A stretch of 64,000 bases of DNA, taken from positions 1 through 64,000 of the forward strand of contig NZ_JAKGCR010000022.1 in NCBI RefSeq assembly GCF_022668875.1, in the 5' to 3' direction. This DNA comes from Domibacillus sp. PGB-M46 (lineage in GTDB: Bacteria; Bacillota; Bacilli; Bacillales; Domibacillaceae). Below the pieces are notes generated by a model, which saw nothing but the letters and a program-made list of their open reading frames with translations, was not told the origin of the DNA and ran no database searches. Numbering within the stretch: position 1 is the stretch's first letter; every line of letters begins with the position of its first letter. A program made the translations under genes and the position numbers. Of this stretch, positions 1 to 7,650 are shown piece by piece.

Positions 1-101
1 CGGGGTGTTTTTAATGGAAGATAAAAATTTAAAACGTTGACGTTTTTATTGATTTTGTTCAGTTTTCAATGTTCAATGTTTATTACTGTCTTTCGTGACA
101 G
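1..101 (-). other. putative rrn leader, partial
   Basis: Transcribed leader expected between the minus-strand rrn-type promoter and a 16S rRNA gene beyond base 1. It contains a small stem-loop and the ATTGAAAACTGAAC-type segment typical of Bacillus rrn leaders, a likely part of the antitermination signal. No open reading frame of note is present. Confidence 0.5.
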
Positions 102-137
102 CTAAATTAATATATCATTTACCCGAATGAGAGTCAA
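102..137 (-). promoter_or_regulatory. rRNA-operon-type promoter
   Basis: On the minus strand a TTGACT -35 (132-137) is followed after exactly 17 bp by a TATATT -10 (109-114), preceded by an A/T-rich UP-like tract around 140-170. The transcript would run off the left edge. Its leader has a CTGTC/GACAG hairpin (87-102) and the phrase ATTGAAAACTGAACAAA (54-70), which recalls the leader just before 16S rRNA in Bacillus. A weaker possible upstream promoter (CTGACA, 15 bp, TATACT) lies near 190-215. No rRNA base is inside the window, so the assignment is by leader resemblance. Confidence 0.65.
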
Positions 138-454
138 CACTTTCTCAAAAGTTTTTTAAAAAATGCTTAACAAGTGTAATCCCAAGTATATTCTCAATTT
201 CAGAATGTCAGCTCTCAATTTAATAACACAGTTTATTACTATTTCAACCGTTAGGTAAGTGAGCGGTAGTTCAAGAATCATTCTGTCTTCCCTTCAAAAA
301 AGGCCTGCTTGCACCGGCAATCTCTGGCATTCATCCTGCCGCTTCGCCCTGGTAAAGGATGAAAGCAAAAGTACCCAATCCGCAAAAACCTGACAGGAAG
401 AGGCTTTTCTCTATTTATGACAGCCTCCTTGTACGCTAAGTATTTATAATAAGA

Positions 455-488
455 AATAAAAAAACGCATATTCTGTTCGAATATGCGT
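455..488 (-). terminator. terminator of the permease gene
   Basis: A perfect 10-bp stem ACGCATATTC/GAATATGCGT (464-473, 479-488) with a 5-nt loop is followed on the minus strand by a run of seven T. It lies 50 bp downstream of the permease stop codon. Confidence 0.88.
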
Positions 489-537
489 CAATCTCATTAT
501 AGATTCTATCTTTTATATGGGCCTGCTCAAAACCGGC

Positions 538-1929
538 TTACTTGCTGATTATATTGTCTTTTTCTTGAACATCCAGTGGTGCACGCTTACCAATACCAAA
601 AGCGAAAAAGCTGACCACAACTAGTACAAGGAATACGATTCCGGCTACAAGCGACATACGCGTGTCATCATTAAACCACATACCAACCAATACAGTCAGT
701 AAGAAAGCGATCGTTACATAATTCGTTACAGGTGCAAACGGCATTTTAAAAGGATGATTTGCCATTTGGGCCTCGTTTCTTTTCCGGAATTGAATCTGGC
801 TGATTAAAATTACAAACCATGGCACCATTCCGGGAAGAACGCTGGCACTGTATACATAAACGAATAAGTTTTCTGGTGCGATGTAGCTTAATACAACTCC
901 GACAGCCAATCCGATCATAACACCTAATGTACTGAAGATAGGCACTCCGTTACGGGAAAGTTTTGCAAAGAACTTTGGTGCTTGCCCGTTCATCGCCAGT
1001 GTATAAAGCATACGGCCGGCGCTGTAAATCCCACTATTGCAGCCGGACATCGCCGCAGTGATTACAACAAAGTTAATCAGTCCGGCAGCCGCTGTAATTC
1101 CTACTTTTGCAAATGTCGCCACGAATGGACTGCCCATAGAGCTTAGCTGATCCCATGGATAAACAGTCACAATAACAAAAATAGCCCCTATATAGAAAAT
1201 TAAAATACGCCAAATAATGCTTTGGATCGCTTTTGTTAAGGTATTTTTCGGATCCTTCGCTTCTCCAGCCGTAATCCCGATCAGCTCCACTCCTTGATAT
1301 GCCCCAATGACAAGGGACAGCGCAAAGAAAAACCCGGACCAGCCGCCCGTAAAGAAGCCGCCATGGCTCCAAAGATTTGAAATTCCAATGGCATCTCCTC
1401 CGTTGCCAAGCCCAAAGAAAATCAAGCCAAACCCAGCAATAATCATTAAAATAATAGTCACAATTTTGATGAGTGCAAACCAAAATTCAAACTCGCCAAA
1501 TGATTTAACCGAAACTAAATTTGCAGCACCAAGAATTGCCATTGCTACAATGCCGGGAACCCAGGCAGGCAGATCCGGGAACCAGTACTGCATGTAAGCT
1601 CCCACTGCGATAATTTCCGACATTCCCACAATCACCCACTGGAACCAGTTGCTCCAGGCAGTCATGTATCCCGCTAATGGATGAATGTATTTGTGGCCAA
1701 AAGTCGCAAATGACCCTGTGCTTGGCTCTAAATAAAGCATTTCTCCCATTGCACGCATAATAAAAAAGATAAAAACGCCAGTGATTGCATAAGCAAGCAT
1801 AACAGAAGGACCTGTCCATTGAATCGTGCTGGCAGAGCCCATGAACAGTCCGACACCAATAGTGCCGCCTAAAGCAATCATTTGAATATGACGGGACTCA
1901 AGGCCTCTATTCAATTCTTTGTTTGCCAC
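538..1929 (-). CDS. APC-family amino acid permease (YbxG/AapA-like)
   Basis: A 463-aa polytopic membrane protein with about 12 hydrophobic segments and the amino-acid/polyamine/organocation signature GGTIGVGLF at residues 21-29. The sequence is closest in style to the Bacillus YbxG/AapA/GabP group (MGEMLYLEP near residue 60, [10 protein letters not shown] around 230), which import neutral amino acids by proton symport; the exact substrate cannot be read from sequence. The start is GTG, chosen because AAAGGAGGA lies 9 nt upstream. The gene is monocistronic, with its own terminator. It is preceded by a structured leader and a TTGTAT-17-TATTAT promoter, so regulation by RNA folding is likely. 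It is full length and has no neighbour of related function. Confidence 0.88.
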   Translation of the reverse strand: MANKELNRGLESRHIQMIALGGTIGVGLFMGSASTIQWTGPSVMLAYAITGVFIFFIMRAMGEMLYLEPSTGSFATFGHKYIHPLAGYMTAWSNWFQWVIVGMSEIIAVGAYMQYWFPDLPAWVPGIVAMAILGAANLVSVKSFGEFEFWFALIKIVTIILMIIAGFGLIFFGLGNGGDAIGISNLWSHGGFFTGGWSGFFFALSLVIGAYQGVELIGITAGEAKDPKNTLTKAIQSIIWRILIFYIGAIFVIVTVYPWDQLSSMGSPFVATFAKVGITAAAGLINFVVITAAMSGCNSGIYSAGRMLYTLAMNGQAPKFFAKLSRNGVPIFSTLGVMIGLAVGVVLSYIAPENLFVYVYSASVLPGMVPWFVILISQIQFRKRNEAQMANHPFKMPFAPVTNYVTIAFLLTVLVGMWFNDDTRMSLVAGIVFLVLVVVSFFAFGIGKRAPLDVQEKDNIISK

Positions 1930-1949
1930 TTTCTTTTTCCTCCTTTGAC

Positions 1950-2083
1950 ACGATAAATAGCAGAACGCCGGGAAAGTCCACCCTGTCTTCTTTTATTCAC
2001 CAGTGAAATAGTGAAGGAGGCATTGTGCTTCTCATTTTTCACCTGCAAGCATGATGCAGCTAGAAAGGTTCGTTATTTATCGT
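1950..2083 (-). ncRNA. structured 5' leader, possible riboswitch
   Basis: The minus-strand leader starts with ACGATAAATA (2074-2083) and ends with its perfect complement TATTTATCGT (1950-1959), giving a 10-bp closing helix over 134 nt; the helix can be extended by GAAC/GTTC inside. Internal hairpins include CTGCA/TGCAG and TTCACT/GGTGAA. The 3' arm stops 4 nt before the AAAGGAGGA ribosome site. The segment AGGGTGG near the 3' end equals the core of a T-box, but the specifier stem, the rest of the T-box and a following terminator are not seen. I could not match it to SAM, lysine, glycine, FMN, TPP, ydaO or ykkC consensus sequences. Confidence 0.5.
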
Positions 2084-2101
2084 AATTGAATTACCTATTC
2101 T

Positions 2102-2130
2102 ATAATAATAAACTTCTTTTAAAAATACAA
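2102..2130 (-). promoter_or_regulatory. SigA promoter of permease leader
   Basis: Minus-strand -35 TTGTAT (2125-2130), 17-bp spacer and -10 TATTAT (2102-2107). Transcription would begin near 2095, so the closing helix of the leader would be at the very 5' end of the RNA. Confidence 0.55.
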
Positions 2131-2313
2131 TTGTATCTCCTGGAAAAACACTAATAACCCTACTTGTACTAACATTTAGAATAGTTTAATTTTTCGTAAT
2201 GGTCCAACGATTAATTATCCTAAAATAGAAAATCTCGTTCCCCTAGTGTAAATATAGTTTCCGCTTGAAAAAGGAGGCTTTATACCTCTTTCCTTCACTT
2301 AGCCTTTTTCTCC

Positions 2314-2360
2314 ACAAAAAGACCCTTTAAAGCAATGATCATATTGCTTTAAAGGGTCTT
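2314..2360 (-). terminator. terminator of glgC
   Basis: Perfect 18-bp stem (2319-2336 with 2343-2360), loop GATCAT, and five T on the minus strand immediately after it. It lies 12 bp downstream of the glgC stop, so glgC forms its own 3' end. Confidence 0.92.
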
Positions 2361-2372
2361 ATAAAGAAGTAT

Positions 2373-3527
2373 TTACGCTTTTACGCCTTCTTGACTGTGG
2401 GCAGCAAGAAACGCTTCTGTAATCAGTAAGATCTCATCAGAATTATTATAAATCACCGTATTTTCGGGAATTTCAATATCCTCCATGACAATAGCCCGTT
2501 CAATGTATGCACCACGACCAATTCGCGCATTCGGCATAATAACGCAGTCTTTTACAAATGCATCACTTTCGATCTGTACACCTTGGGAAATGACTGAATG
2601 TTCCAGCTCGCCATTGATGACAGACCCTTCATTTAAAAGAGAATGTTTAACAGAGGCATTACGCCCCATTACCTGCGGCGGATGATTAGCATTAATGGAG
2701 TAAATGCGCCATTCCGGATCGTACAAATCCAACTCTTTGCCCTGGTCGAGCAAGTCCATATTGGCTTCCCACAAGCTTTTTACTGTACCAACGTCTTTCC
2801 AATATCCTTTAAATGGATAAGCCGTTAATTTTAAATTGTCTGCAAGCATAGCCGGTATCACATCTTTACCAAAATCGTTGGATGAATCCGGATTTCGCTC
2901 ATCAAGCTCCAGATATTCTTTTAAAACAGACCATTTAAAAATGTAGATGCCCATTGAAGCAAGGTTGCTTTCAGGGTGTTCCGGCTTTTCATCAAAACGG
3001 GTAACATTATAAGATTCATCTGTATTCATAATACCGAAGCGGCTTGCTTCTTCCCATGGAACTTCAATAACAGAAATGGTCGCATCTGCACCCTGCTCTA
3101 CGTGATAATCGAGCATTGCTTCGTAGTCCATTTTATAAATATGATCACCCGATAAAATCAGCACATGCTCTGGATTATGCTGCTGAATATAATGGAAGTT
3201 TTGGTAAATGGCACTTGCTGTACCGGAATACCAATTTACTTTTGATGACTCTGCGTACGGCGGAAGAACAGTTACTCCGCCATCCCGGCGGTCTAAGTCC
3301 CATGCACTTCCAATCCCAATGTATGAATTTAAAGCCAGCGGCTGATACTGTGTTAAAACACCTACAGTATGGATACCGGAGTTTGCACAGTTAGAAAGCG
3401 GAAAATCGATGATACGGTACTTTCCGCCAAATGGTACAGCAGGCTTGGCTAGCGTTTCGGTTAATTCCTTTAAACGGCTTCCTTTTCCTCCAGCAAGAAT
3501 CATTGCAATACATTTTTGTCTTTTCAT
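2373..3527 (-). CDS. glgC: glucose-1-phosphate adenylyltransferase
   Basis: A 384-aa ADP-glucose pyrophosphorylase making ADP-glucose from glucose-1-phosphate and ATP, the committed step of glycogen synthesis. The N-terminal nucleotidyltransferase loop [13 protein letters not shown] is at residues 11-23, the sugar-binding FDEKP motif is near residue 180, and the C-terminal part (about 290-384) has the hexapeptide pattern of a left-handed beta-helix. Length matches B. subtilis GlgC. The ATG at 3527 has AAGGAGA upstream. In most Bacillus genomes glgC lies in a glgBCDAP operon; here it is bracketed by its own terminator and an intergenic region with no glgB, glgD, glgA or glgP beside it. A small inverted repeat (ATACCC/GGGTAT, 3627-3646) lies in its promoter region. 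Confidence 0.95.
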   Translation of the reverse strand: MKRQKCIAMILAGGKGSRLKELTETLAKPAVPFGGKYRIIDFPLSNCANSGIHTVGVLTQYQPLALNSYIGIGSAWDLDRRDGGVTVLPPYAESSKVNWYSGTASAIYQNFHYIQQHNPEHVLILSGDHIYKMDYEAMLDYHVEQGADATISVIEVPWEEASRFGIMNTDESYNVTRFDEKPEHPESNLASMGIYIFKWSVLKEYLELDERNPDSSNDFGKDVIPAMLADNLKLTAYPFKGYWKDVGTVKSLWEANMDLLDQGKELDLYDPEWRIYSINANHPPQVMGRNASVKHSLLNEGSVINGELEHSVISQGVQIESDAFVKDCVIMPNARIGRGAYIERAIVMEDIEIPENTVIYNNSDEILLITEAFLAAHSQEGVKA

Positions 3528-4024
3528 GATGTCATTCTCCTTTTCTTTCTCCTGTATGTTTTTTATCTATTAAATGAAGCATTAAGTATGTGAATTTACG
3601 CGGACGAAAAGTGCCACAACCTTTGTATACCCCGTTCGCCGGGTATTAATCCTCCATTCTAAAATTTTTTAAATTCTTGTTTTTTGAAAAATAACCTTAA
3701 ATCGGGAAAATGAGATGATATTTACTGAAAAAGAGGAGAAAACTGAAGAAATTTAAGTGAACAATAAAAAAACAACAGGGAAAGCTACATACGACAAAAA
3801 GCTTTTTTATTGCAAATGATCGAGAGCCTAATTAGTATAAAGAACTAGAAAAACTTTATACACGAAGAGAAAAGATTTTTCCCGGCCCTTTCTTTAAGAG
3901 GAAAGAAATAACAAATGTAAAGTGTAACCATATTTCTGATTCTGCAGAAAGTCTGGGGAAGCCGACAAGTATTTCCGCAATATTATTTAATGCCCTGGCC
4001 AAACCTAAGAAAGGAGACGGATGA
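3528..4024. other. intergenic, glgC promoter side and NAT upstream region
   Basis: About 500 bp without a convincing gene. It holds the inverted repeat ATACCC/GGGTAT (3627-3646) upstream of glgC and a short hairpin AAAGCT/AGCTTT followed by T (3780-3807, plus strand). A possible 20-codon GTG-start frame at 3752-3814 runs through this hairpin but has no homologue I recognise. Confidence 0.4.
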
Positions 4025-4807
4025 ATGGGAGAATTAAATATAGCTTTCCGTAAAAGGATTGGCTTTTTTGAACACGAACCGATTACATTTGCGAATTTAG
4101 AAATGGTTTTGAGCCGAACAGCCCAAGCCCTTCCTTTTGAGAACCTTTCTATTCTTTCTGGGAAAACAAAAGAGATAAGCGAGAAAAATCTGATTCGAAA
4201 AATAATCCTACATAATGAAGGCGGTCTTTGCTATGAGCTGAACGGCCTTCTTTACCTTTTCTTAATTGAGAATGGCTTTAAGGCCGTTTTGGTACGGGGC
4301 GTTGTATATAGCGAGCCGGACCAGGATTGGAGCCGTACAGGCCAGACACATGCAGCTGTGCTTCTTTTTCACCAAGGGGAAAAGTACTTGCTTGATACAG
4401 GATTTGGCGGCAATCTGCCTTTAGTTCCTGTTCCGTTAACAGGAGAAGCGGTTTCTTCTCCTAACGGCACATTCCGTATTAAACGCGAAAAGACTCCCTA
4501 TGGTGATTACCTGCTTGAAATGAAAATAAAACACAAGCATACATACTGGAAAAAAGGGTACACATTTGATTCAAAGTTGGAAATAACGAATGTGTCTGAA
4601 TTAAATCCTATGCAGGAAACGATTGTTCAACATCCCGACTCTGCTTTCAACAAAAAACCATTGGTTACCCGCTTAACGGAGCAAGGAAACATTACTTTAA
4701 CAAGCACCTCATTGACTGAATGGATAGACGGGAAAGAAAACAAACAAAAAATATCAAAAGAAACATTCGGCCAATCGTTAAAAAAGTATTTTAATTTAGA
4801 AATATAA
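4025..4807 (+). CDS. arylamine N-acetyltransferase family protein
   Basis: A 260-aa protein of the arylamine N-acetyltransferase (NAT) family, which moves acetyl from acetyl-CoA to arylamines, hydrazines or arylhydroxylamines through a cysteine thioester. The catalytic triad is visible: Cys69 in GGLCYELNGL, His109 in GQTHAAVLL and Asp124 in LLDTGFGG. The length is typical of bacterial NATs (260-280 aa). The ATG at 4025 follows AAAGGAGA by 7 nt; another ATG at 4021 is out of frame. The gene stands alone between glgC (divergent) and the SinI locus and is followed by two terminators. The role could be xenobiotic detoxification, or acyl transfer in secondary metabolism, as in some NAT relatives; there is no biosynthetic cluster to favour the latter. 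Confidence 0.92.
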   Translation: MGELNIAFRKRIGFFEHEPITFANLEMVLSRTAQALPFENLSILSGKTKEISEKNLIRKIILHNEGGLCYELNGLLYLFLIENGFKAVLVRGVVYSEPDQDWSRTGQTHAAVLLFHQGEKYLLDTGFGGNLPLVPVPLTGEAVSSPNGTFRIKREKTPYGDYLLEMKIKHKHTYWKKGYTFDSKLEITNVSELNPMQETIVQHPDSAFNKKPLVTRLTEQGNITLTSTSLTEWIDGKENKQKISKETFGQSLKKYFNLEI

Positions 4808-4861
4808 AACTAAGGCTGCATATGCACCGAGAAGTTTAGGAACTGTAGTTCACCAAGTCCC

Positions 4862-4883
4862 CCTTCAATTATGAAGGTTTTTT
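4862..4883 (+). terminator. first terminator after the NAT gene
   Basis: Stem CCTTCA/TGAAGG with a 4-nt loop followed by six T, 54 bp after the stop codon. Confidence 0.75.
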
Positions 4884-4900
4884 AAAAACTGTATAAAATC

Positions 4901-4944
4901 AAAGCCGGAACCAAAGAATATATGCTTTGGTTCCGGCTTTATTC
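4901..4944 (+). terminator. second terminator after the NAT gene
   Basis: Perfect 16-bp stem (4901-4916 with 4925-4940) and an 8-nt loop. The T-tract is weak (TTTATT), so it may act as a back-up terminator or insulate the following SinI unit. Confidence 0.7.
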
Positions 4945-5033
4945 AATGTTCTTGATTTTCAACTGGCATCTTATAGGCTTTTGAAAAAACTTTTTTGCCG
5001 GTTCAGGGTTCGACAAAATATTTTCCAACCTTT

Positions 5034-5042
5034 TGTTACAAT
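5034..5042 (+). promoter_or_regulatory. extended -10 promoter of the riboswitch-sinI unit
   Basis: TGTTACAAT is an extended -10 element (TGn plus TACAAT) about 40 nt before the riboswitch aptamer. No good -35 is seen at 17 bp, as is usual for extended -10 promoters. Confidence 0.45.
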
Positions 5043-5079
5043 GTGGAAGTAAGGACAAAAAATTCATATTATACAAAAA

Positions 5080-5180
5080 ACAAAAAAGGAACAAAAGGTA
5101 AACTAGCCGAAAGGCTGGGACACAAAGCTACAGATCTAAGGTTCTTTTTATAAGAAGACTATGATGGCTGAGCTGCTTCG
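5080..5180 (+). ncRNA. c-di-GMP-I (GEMM) riboswitch
   Basis: The RNA contains the GEMM-I core: GGTAAAC, a stem AGCC-GAAA-GGCT with a GNRA tetraloop (5104-5115), then GGGACACAAAGC (5117-5128, one difference from the consensus GGGACGCAAAGC), and a second arm TCTAAGG ... CTATGATGGC forming the tetraloop-receptor hairpin with apical stem TTCTT/AAGAA. Aligning to V. cholerae Vc2, positions 18, 20 and 92 read A, G and C, the c-di-GMP-binding set rather than the A20 of cGAMP sensors. I cannot draw a strong P1. The 5' flank AAAAAGGAAC (5083-5092) is complementary to GTTCTTTTT in the second arm, a possible alternative fold. No terminator separates it from the AGGAGG at 5185, which points to translational control. 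Confidence 0.85.
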
Positions 5181-5197
5181 TCACAGGAGGGTATTCA

Positions 5198-5350
5198 ATG
5201 CTGGATCAATATCTTGATCAGGAGATTGTAGAAGAAGTATTGGACACTGAATGGATAGCACTAATGAAAGCTGCAAAAAGCCTCGGTCTGTCAATTGAAG
5301 AAATTAGAGAATTTTTAGCTGACAACAAAGTACAAAACTCTGCTTCATAA
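5198..5350 (+). CDS. sinI: SinI-family anti-repressor
   Basis: A 50-aa protein with the SinI motif: an EWIALMKAAKSLGLSIEEI stretch (residues 18-36) continuing into REFL. This matches the SinI dimerisation helix of B. subtilis, which binds SinR and removes it from biofilm matrix promoters. The start ATG has AGGAGGG 6 nt upstream. The gene is too short for common ORF cut-offs but is framed by a promoter, a c-di-GMP riboswitch and a terminator (5401-5438), so it is a self-contained regulatory transcript. No sinR is adjacent; it must act on a SinR or SinR-like protein encoded elsewhere. Only the riboswitch connection is unusual: in B. subtilis sinI is controlled by Spo0A-P, not by c-di-GMP. Confidence 0.85.
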   Translation: MLDQYLDQEIVEEVLDTEWIALMKAAKSLGLSIEEIREFLADNKVQNSAS

Positions 5351-5400
5351 TAGTGAAAGCAGAGCAGCTTACCTTTTCCGTTTGAGCCAACTTTGATCTC

Positions 5401-5438
5401 AGCTCTTGTCCTGACTGTTTGTAAGACAGGAGCTTTTC
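5401..5438 (+). terminator. terminator of sinI
   Basis: 10-bp stem AGCTCTTGTC/GACAGGAGCT (5401-5410, 5425-5434, one G-U pair) followed by TTTT, 50 bp after the sinI stop. Confidence 0.75.
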
Positions 5439-5481
5439 CCCTCTTTGTTCTTAAATCACCCGAGTGCTCTTATGTCTATGC

Positions 5482-6069
5482 TTATTTTGATCGAATTCCC
5501 CTTAAAAGACCTTCTACTAAATGTGTAATATATGCTTGATCAATCTCCTGCTTGTAAATCGCTGCTTTTAAATACACAGCGCCAAACAGCATATCGAGGG
5601 AAGCGTCTATATCACTTTCTTCGCAAATGTGGCCGTTTTGAATTCCCTGCTTTAAAATGTTTTTTGTTGTATTTCTTCTTGGATATAAAAAGGAAGAAGA
5701 AAATTGTTCGGAAATCTCATGATTTTCAATCACCACAGAAAGCAATGCTTTGCCTAAAGAGCTTTTCAGCACTTTCGAAAGCTCCTCTAATTGCTTTTTT
5801 AAATTTTCTTCCAGCTTTAGTGAAGGAATATAACCGAATTTGGCTTCTGTCATTTCTAAGAATGCACTTATTAAAAGCGTCTCTTTGTTTTTCCACCAGC
5901 GGTAAATCGTTGCTTTGCTGACGTTTGCTTCTACCGCTACCCGTTCAATTGAAAGAGCTGAAAACCCTTTTTGTTCAACCATTTCTATAACGGTGCAAAT
6001 AATGGCTTTTCTGGCTTCTTCACTTCGCGGCCGTCCGGCTGTCCTGCTTTGACCTTTGTCCGTTTTCAT
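5482..6069 (-). CDS. TetR/AcrR-family repressor
   Basis: A DNA-binding repressor of about 195 aa. The N-terminal HTH reads VAVEANVSKATIYRWWKNKE, the classic TetR recognition-helix region, and the rest is an all-helical ligand/dimer domain. The start is placed at the ATG encoding MKTDKG (6069), four codons inside the longest frame. It is divergent from the MFS exporter at 6337. A 27-bp near-perfect palindrome just after the exporter's -10 is the obvious operator. The likely role is ligand-released repression of the exporter, and possibly of itself. The ligand is unknown. Confidence 0.88.
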   Translation of the reverse strand: MKTDKGQSRTAGRPRSEEARKAIICTVIEMVEQKGFSALSIERVAVEANVSKATIYRWWKNKETLLISAFLEMTEAKFGYIPSLKLEENLKKQLEELSKVLKSSLGKALLSVVIENHEISEQFSSSFLYPRRNTTKNILKQGIQNGHICEESDIDASLDMLFGAVYLKAAIYKQEIDQAYITHLVEGLLRGIRSK

Positions 6070-6233
6070 TTTAAAAAGCACCTGTCTTTCAAAAAATCCC
6101 TGCTTTCTTATCTACGTTTTCATTTATATATACTTTCTTCATTTAAAGAATTCCTTTTTATTTTAACAGGTGTAACTCCCGCTGCGCTACTCTCTCAGAG
6201 ATCGATAAAAGAAAGAGACTGCTTCTCCTCTCC

Positions 6234-6262
6234 TTGCCAAATAAAAGACAAGATAGTATATT
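6234..6262 (+). promoter_or_regulatory. promoter of the MFS exporter
   Basis: -35 TTGCCA (6234-6239), 17-bp spacer, -10 TATATT (6257-6262). The predicted start near 6269 lies immediately before the operator palindrome. Confidence 0.65.
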
Positions 6263-6273
6263 ATAGTTTGCAC

Positions 6274-6300
6274 AAAAACGAAACGGTTCGTATCGTTTTT
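6274..6300. promoter_or_regulatory. TetR operator palindrome
   Basis: 27-bp inverted repeat centred on base 6287: AAAACGA-ACG against CGT-TCGTTTT, with only the pairs 6282/6292 and 6286/6288 mismatched. It lies just downstream of the expected transcription start, so a bound repressor would act as a roadblock. Confidence 0.7.
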
Positions 6301-6336
6301 AAATGGACTACACTTAGAAAGAAAGGAGATTCTTTA

Positions 6337-7569
6337 TTGTTGAATCCATTATCAAATTCTGCGCCTCGCAGTGAGAACCATTCTTTTATCACCCTTTTAT
6401 TGTTTTGGTGCGGGCTGGTTCTGTTAAGCAGTATGTATGTTACCCTCCCCTTGACCACCTTGTTTATGGACTCGTTTGGAATTACCAGTGCTCAGACAGC
6501 TTGGATTGGAAGTTCTTTTTCACTTTGTTATGCGCTGGGCTGTCTGCTGTATGGCCCGTTTTCCGATAAATATGGCCGAAAGGTCTTTTTAGCTGGCAGC
6601 ATTTCTCTTTTATCCGTTATCACAATCAGTATTGGTTTTGTCGAAAGCTTTCATGTCCTTCTTGTTCTGCGGGGCTTGCAGGGATTGGTTGCAGCAGCAT
6701 TCGCGCCTATTTCCCTTGTATATGCAGGAGAATTATTTCCTCCTCATAAACGCTTAACGGCCATTGGATTTATCAGCTCTGGATTTCTCATGGCTAGTAT
6801 TATCGGGCAGGTGTTCAGCGGTATGGTTAGTGAAGCGTTCGGCTGGCAGGCTATCTTTTCTATTCTGGGTGCTGTCTATCTTATTACGGCCATAGCTGTT
6901 ATATTTCGCCTCCCTAAAGAACAAACGCCTAATTCAGCGGAAAGCATTCTTCGTAAATTCGGCAATATGACCGGGCTTTTAAGAAATAGACAGCTTTTGC
7001 TCGCTTTTTCGATTACCTTTGTCCTGCTTCTTTCACTCGTTGGCATGTATACGGTATTAGGCAGTTACCTGAGTTCCGCCCGGTTCGGCCTCCAATCTGG
7101 AGAAATATTGGCCGTCCGCGGAGCCGGCATACTGGGCATGCTTTTTTCTCCATTCGCCGGTCAAATTGCCCAAAAAATCGGACGGGGTGCTGTCTTAAAA
7201 GGCGGCTTAGCTATAGCAGCAGCCGGGCTTTTAGCTATTGGATTAAGCCCCATGCTTCCAATCCTTGTTATATCAACGGTTGTATTTGTAGCCGGTATTG
7301 CCCTGGTCACGCCTGTTGTGATTTCACTGGTCAGCCAGCTGGCCGGAAATGCCCGTGGAAGTGCCGTATCGTTTAACGCCTTTATTCTTTTCCTCGGTGC
7401 AAGCGCAGGTCCAGGGCTCGTAATGGGTTTTTCAAAATCCGGGCAATATGTGCTGGCGCTCGACTTGTTAAGTGCCGTTATGGTCATCGCCCTGCTCGTT
7501 TCCCTGTTTATTAAAACTGAAGCGAAAGCGTCTATTGAGGCAGCAGCGAAGCAGCAAATCAGCCGATAA
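6337..7569 (+). CDS. MFS exporter, DHA1 type
   Basis: A 410-aa major-facilitator protein with 12 hydrophobic segments and motif A, GPFSDKYGRK, between TM2 and TM3. It fits the drug:H+ antiporter-1 group (YnfM/AraJ-like sugar or drug exporters). The longest frame begins at 5971, inside and antisense to the TetR gene, but AGGAG at 6324-6328 sits 8 nt before TTG 6337. A TTG start there gives a normal-length protein and places the promoter and operator upstream. Regulated by the divergent TetR protein; the substrate is unknown. It ends at a terminator shared with the convergent next gene. Confidence 0.85.
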   Translation: MLNPLSNSAPRSENHSFITLLLFWCGLVLLSSMYVTLPLTTLFMDSFGITSAQTAWIGSSFSLCYALGCLLYGPFSDKYGRKVFLAGSISLLSVITISIGFVESFHVLLVLRGLQGLVAAAFAPISLVYAGELFPPHKRLTAIGFISSGFLMASIIGQVFSGMVSEAFGWQAIFSILGAVYLITAIAVIFRLPKEQTPNSAESILRKFGNMTGLLRNRQLLLAFSITFVLLLSLVGMYTVLGSYLSSARFGLQSGEILAVRGAGILGMLFSPFAGQIAQKIGRGAVLKGGLAIAAAGLLAIGLSPMLPILVISTVVFVAGIALVTPVVISLVSQLAGNARGSAVSFNAFILFLGASAGPGLVMGFSKSGQYVLALDLLSAVMVIALLVSLFIKTEAKASIEAAAKQQISR

Positions 7570-7582
7570 TCCCTGTTAACTC

Positions 7583-7620
7583 AAACAAGCGAAACGCATT
7601 TTTAGCGTTTCGCTTGTTTT
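7583..7620. terminator. bidirectional terminator between two MFS genes
   Basis: 13-bp perfect stem ACAAGCGAAACGC/GCGTTTCGCTTGT, extended by A-T pairs, between converging genes; T-runs follow on the plus strand and A-runs precede it. Confidence 0.88.
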
Positions 7621-7650
7621 GTTTAATAGACTTTTAAAAAGCAATGCTTT

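Noticed and set aside
278-469. 63-aa minus-strand frame downstream of the permease
   Set aside because: Overlaps the permease terminator, lacks a ribosome site and has a composition unlike a protein.
1950-2083. T-box riboswitch assignment for the permease leader
   Set aside because: Only AGGGTGG matches; specifier loop, full T-box sequence and terminator/antiterminator pair are missing and the element is short.
5971-6336. N-terminal extension of the MFS exporter frame
   Set aside because: Antisense to the TetR gene and covering the promoter and operator; TTG 6337 with AGGAG gives a normal MFS start.
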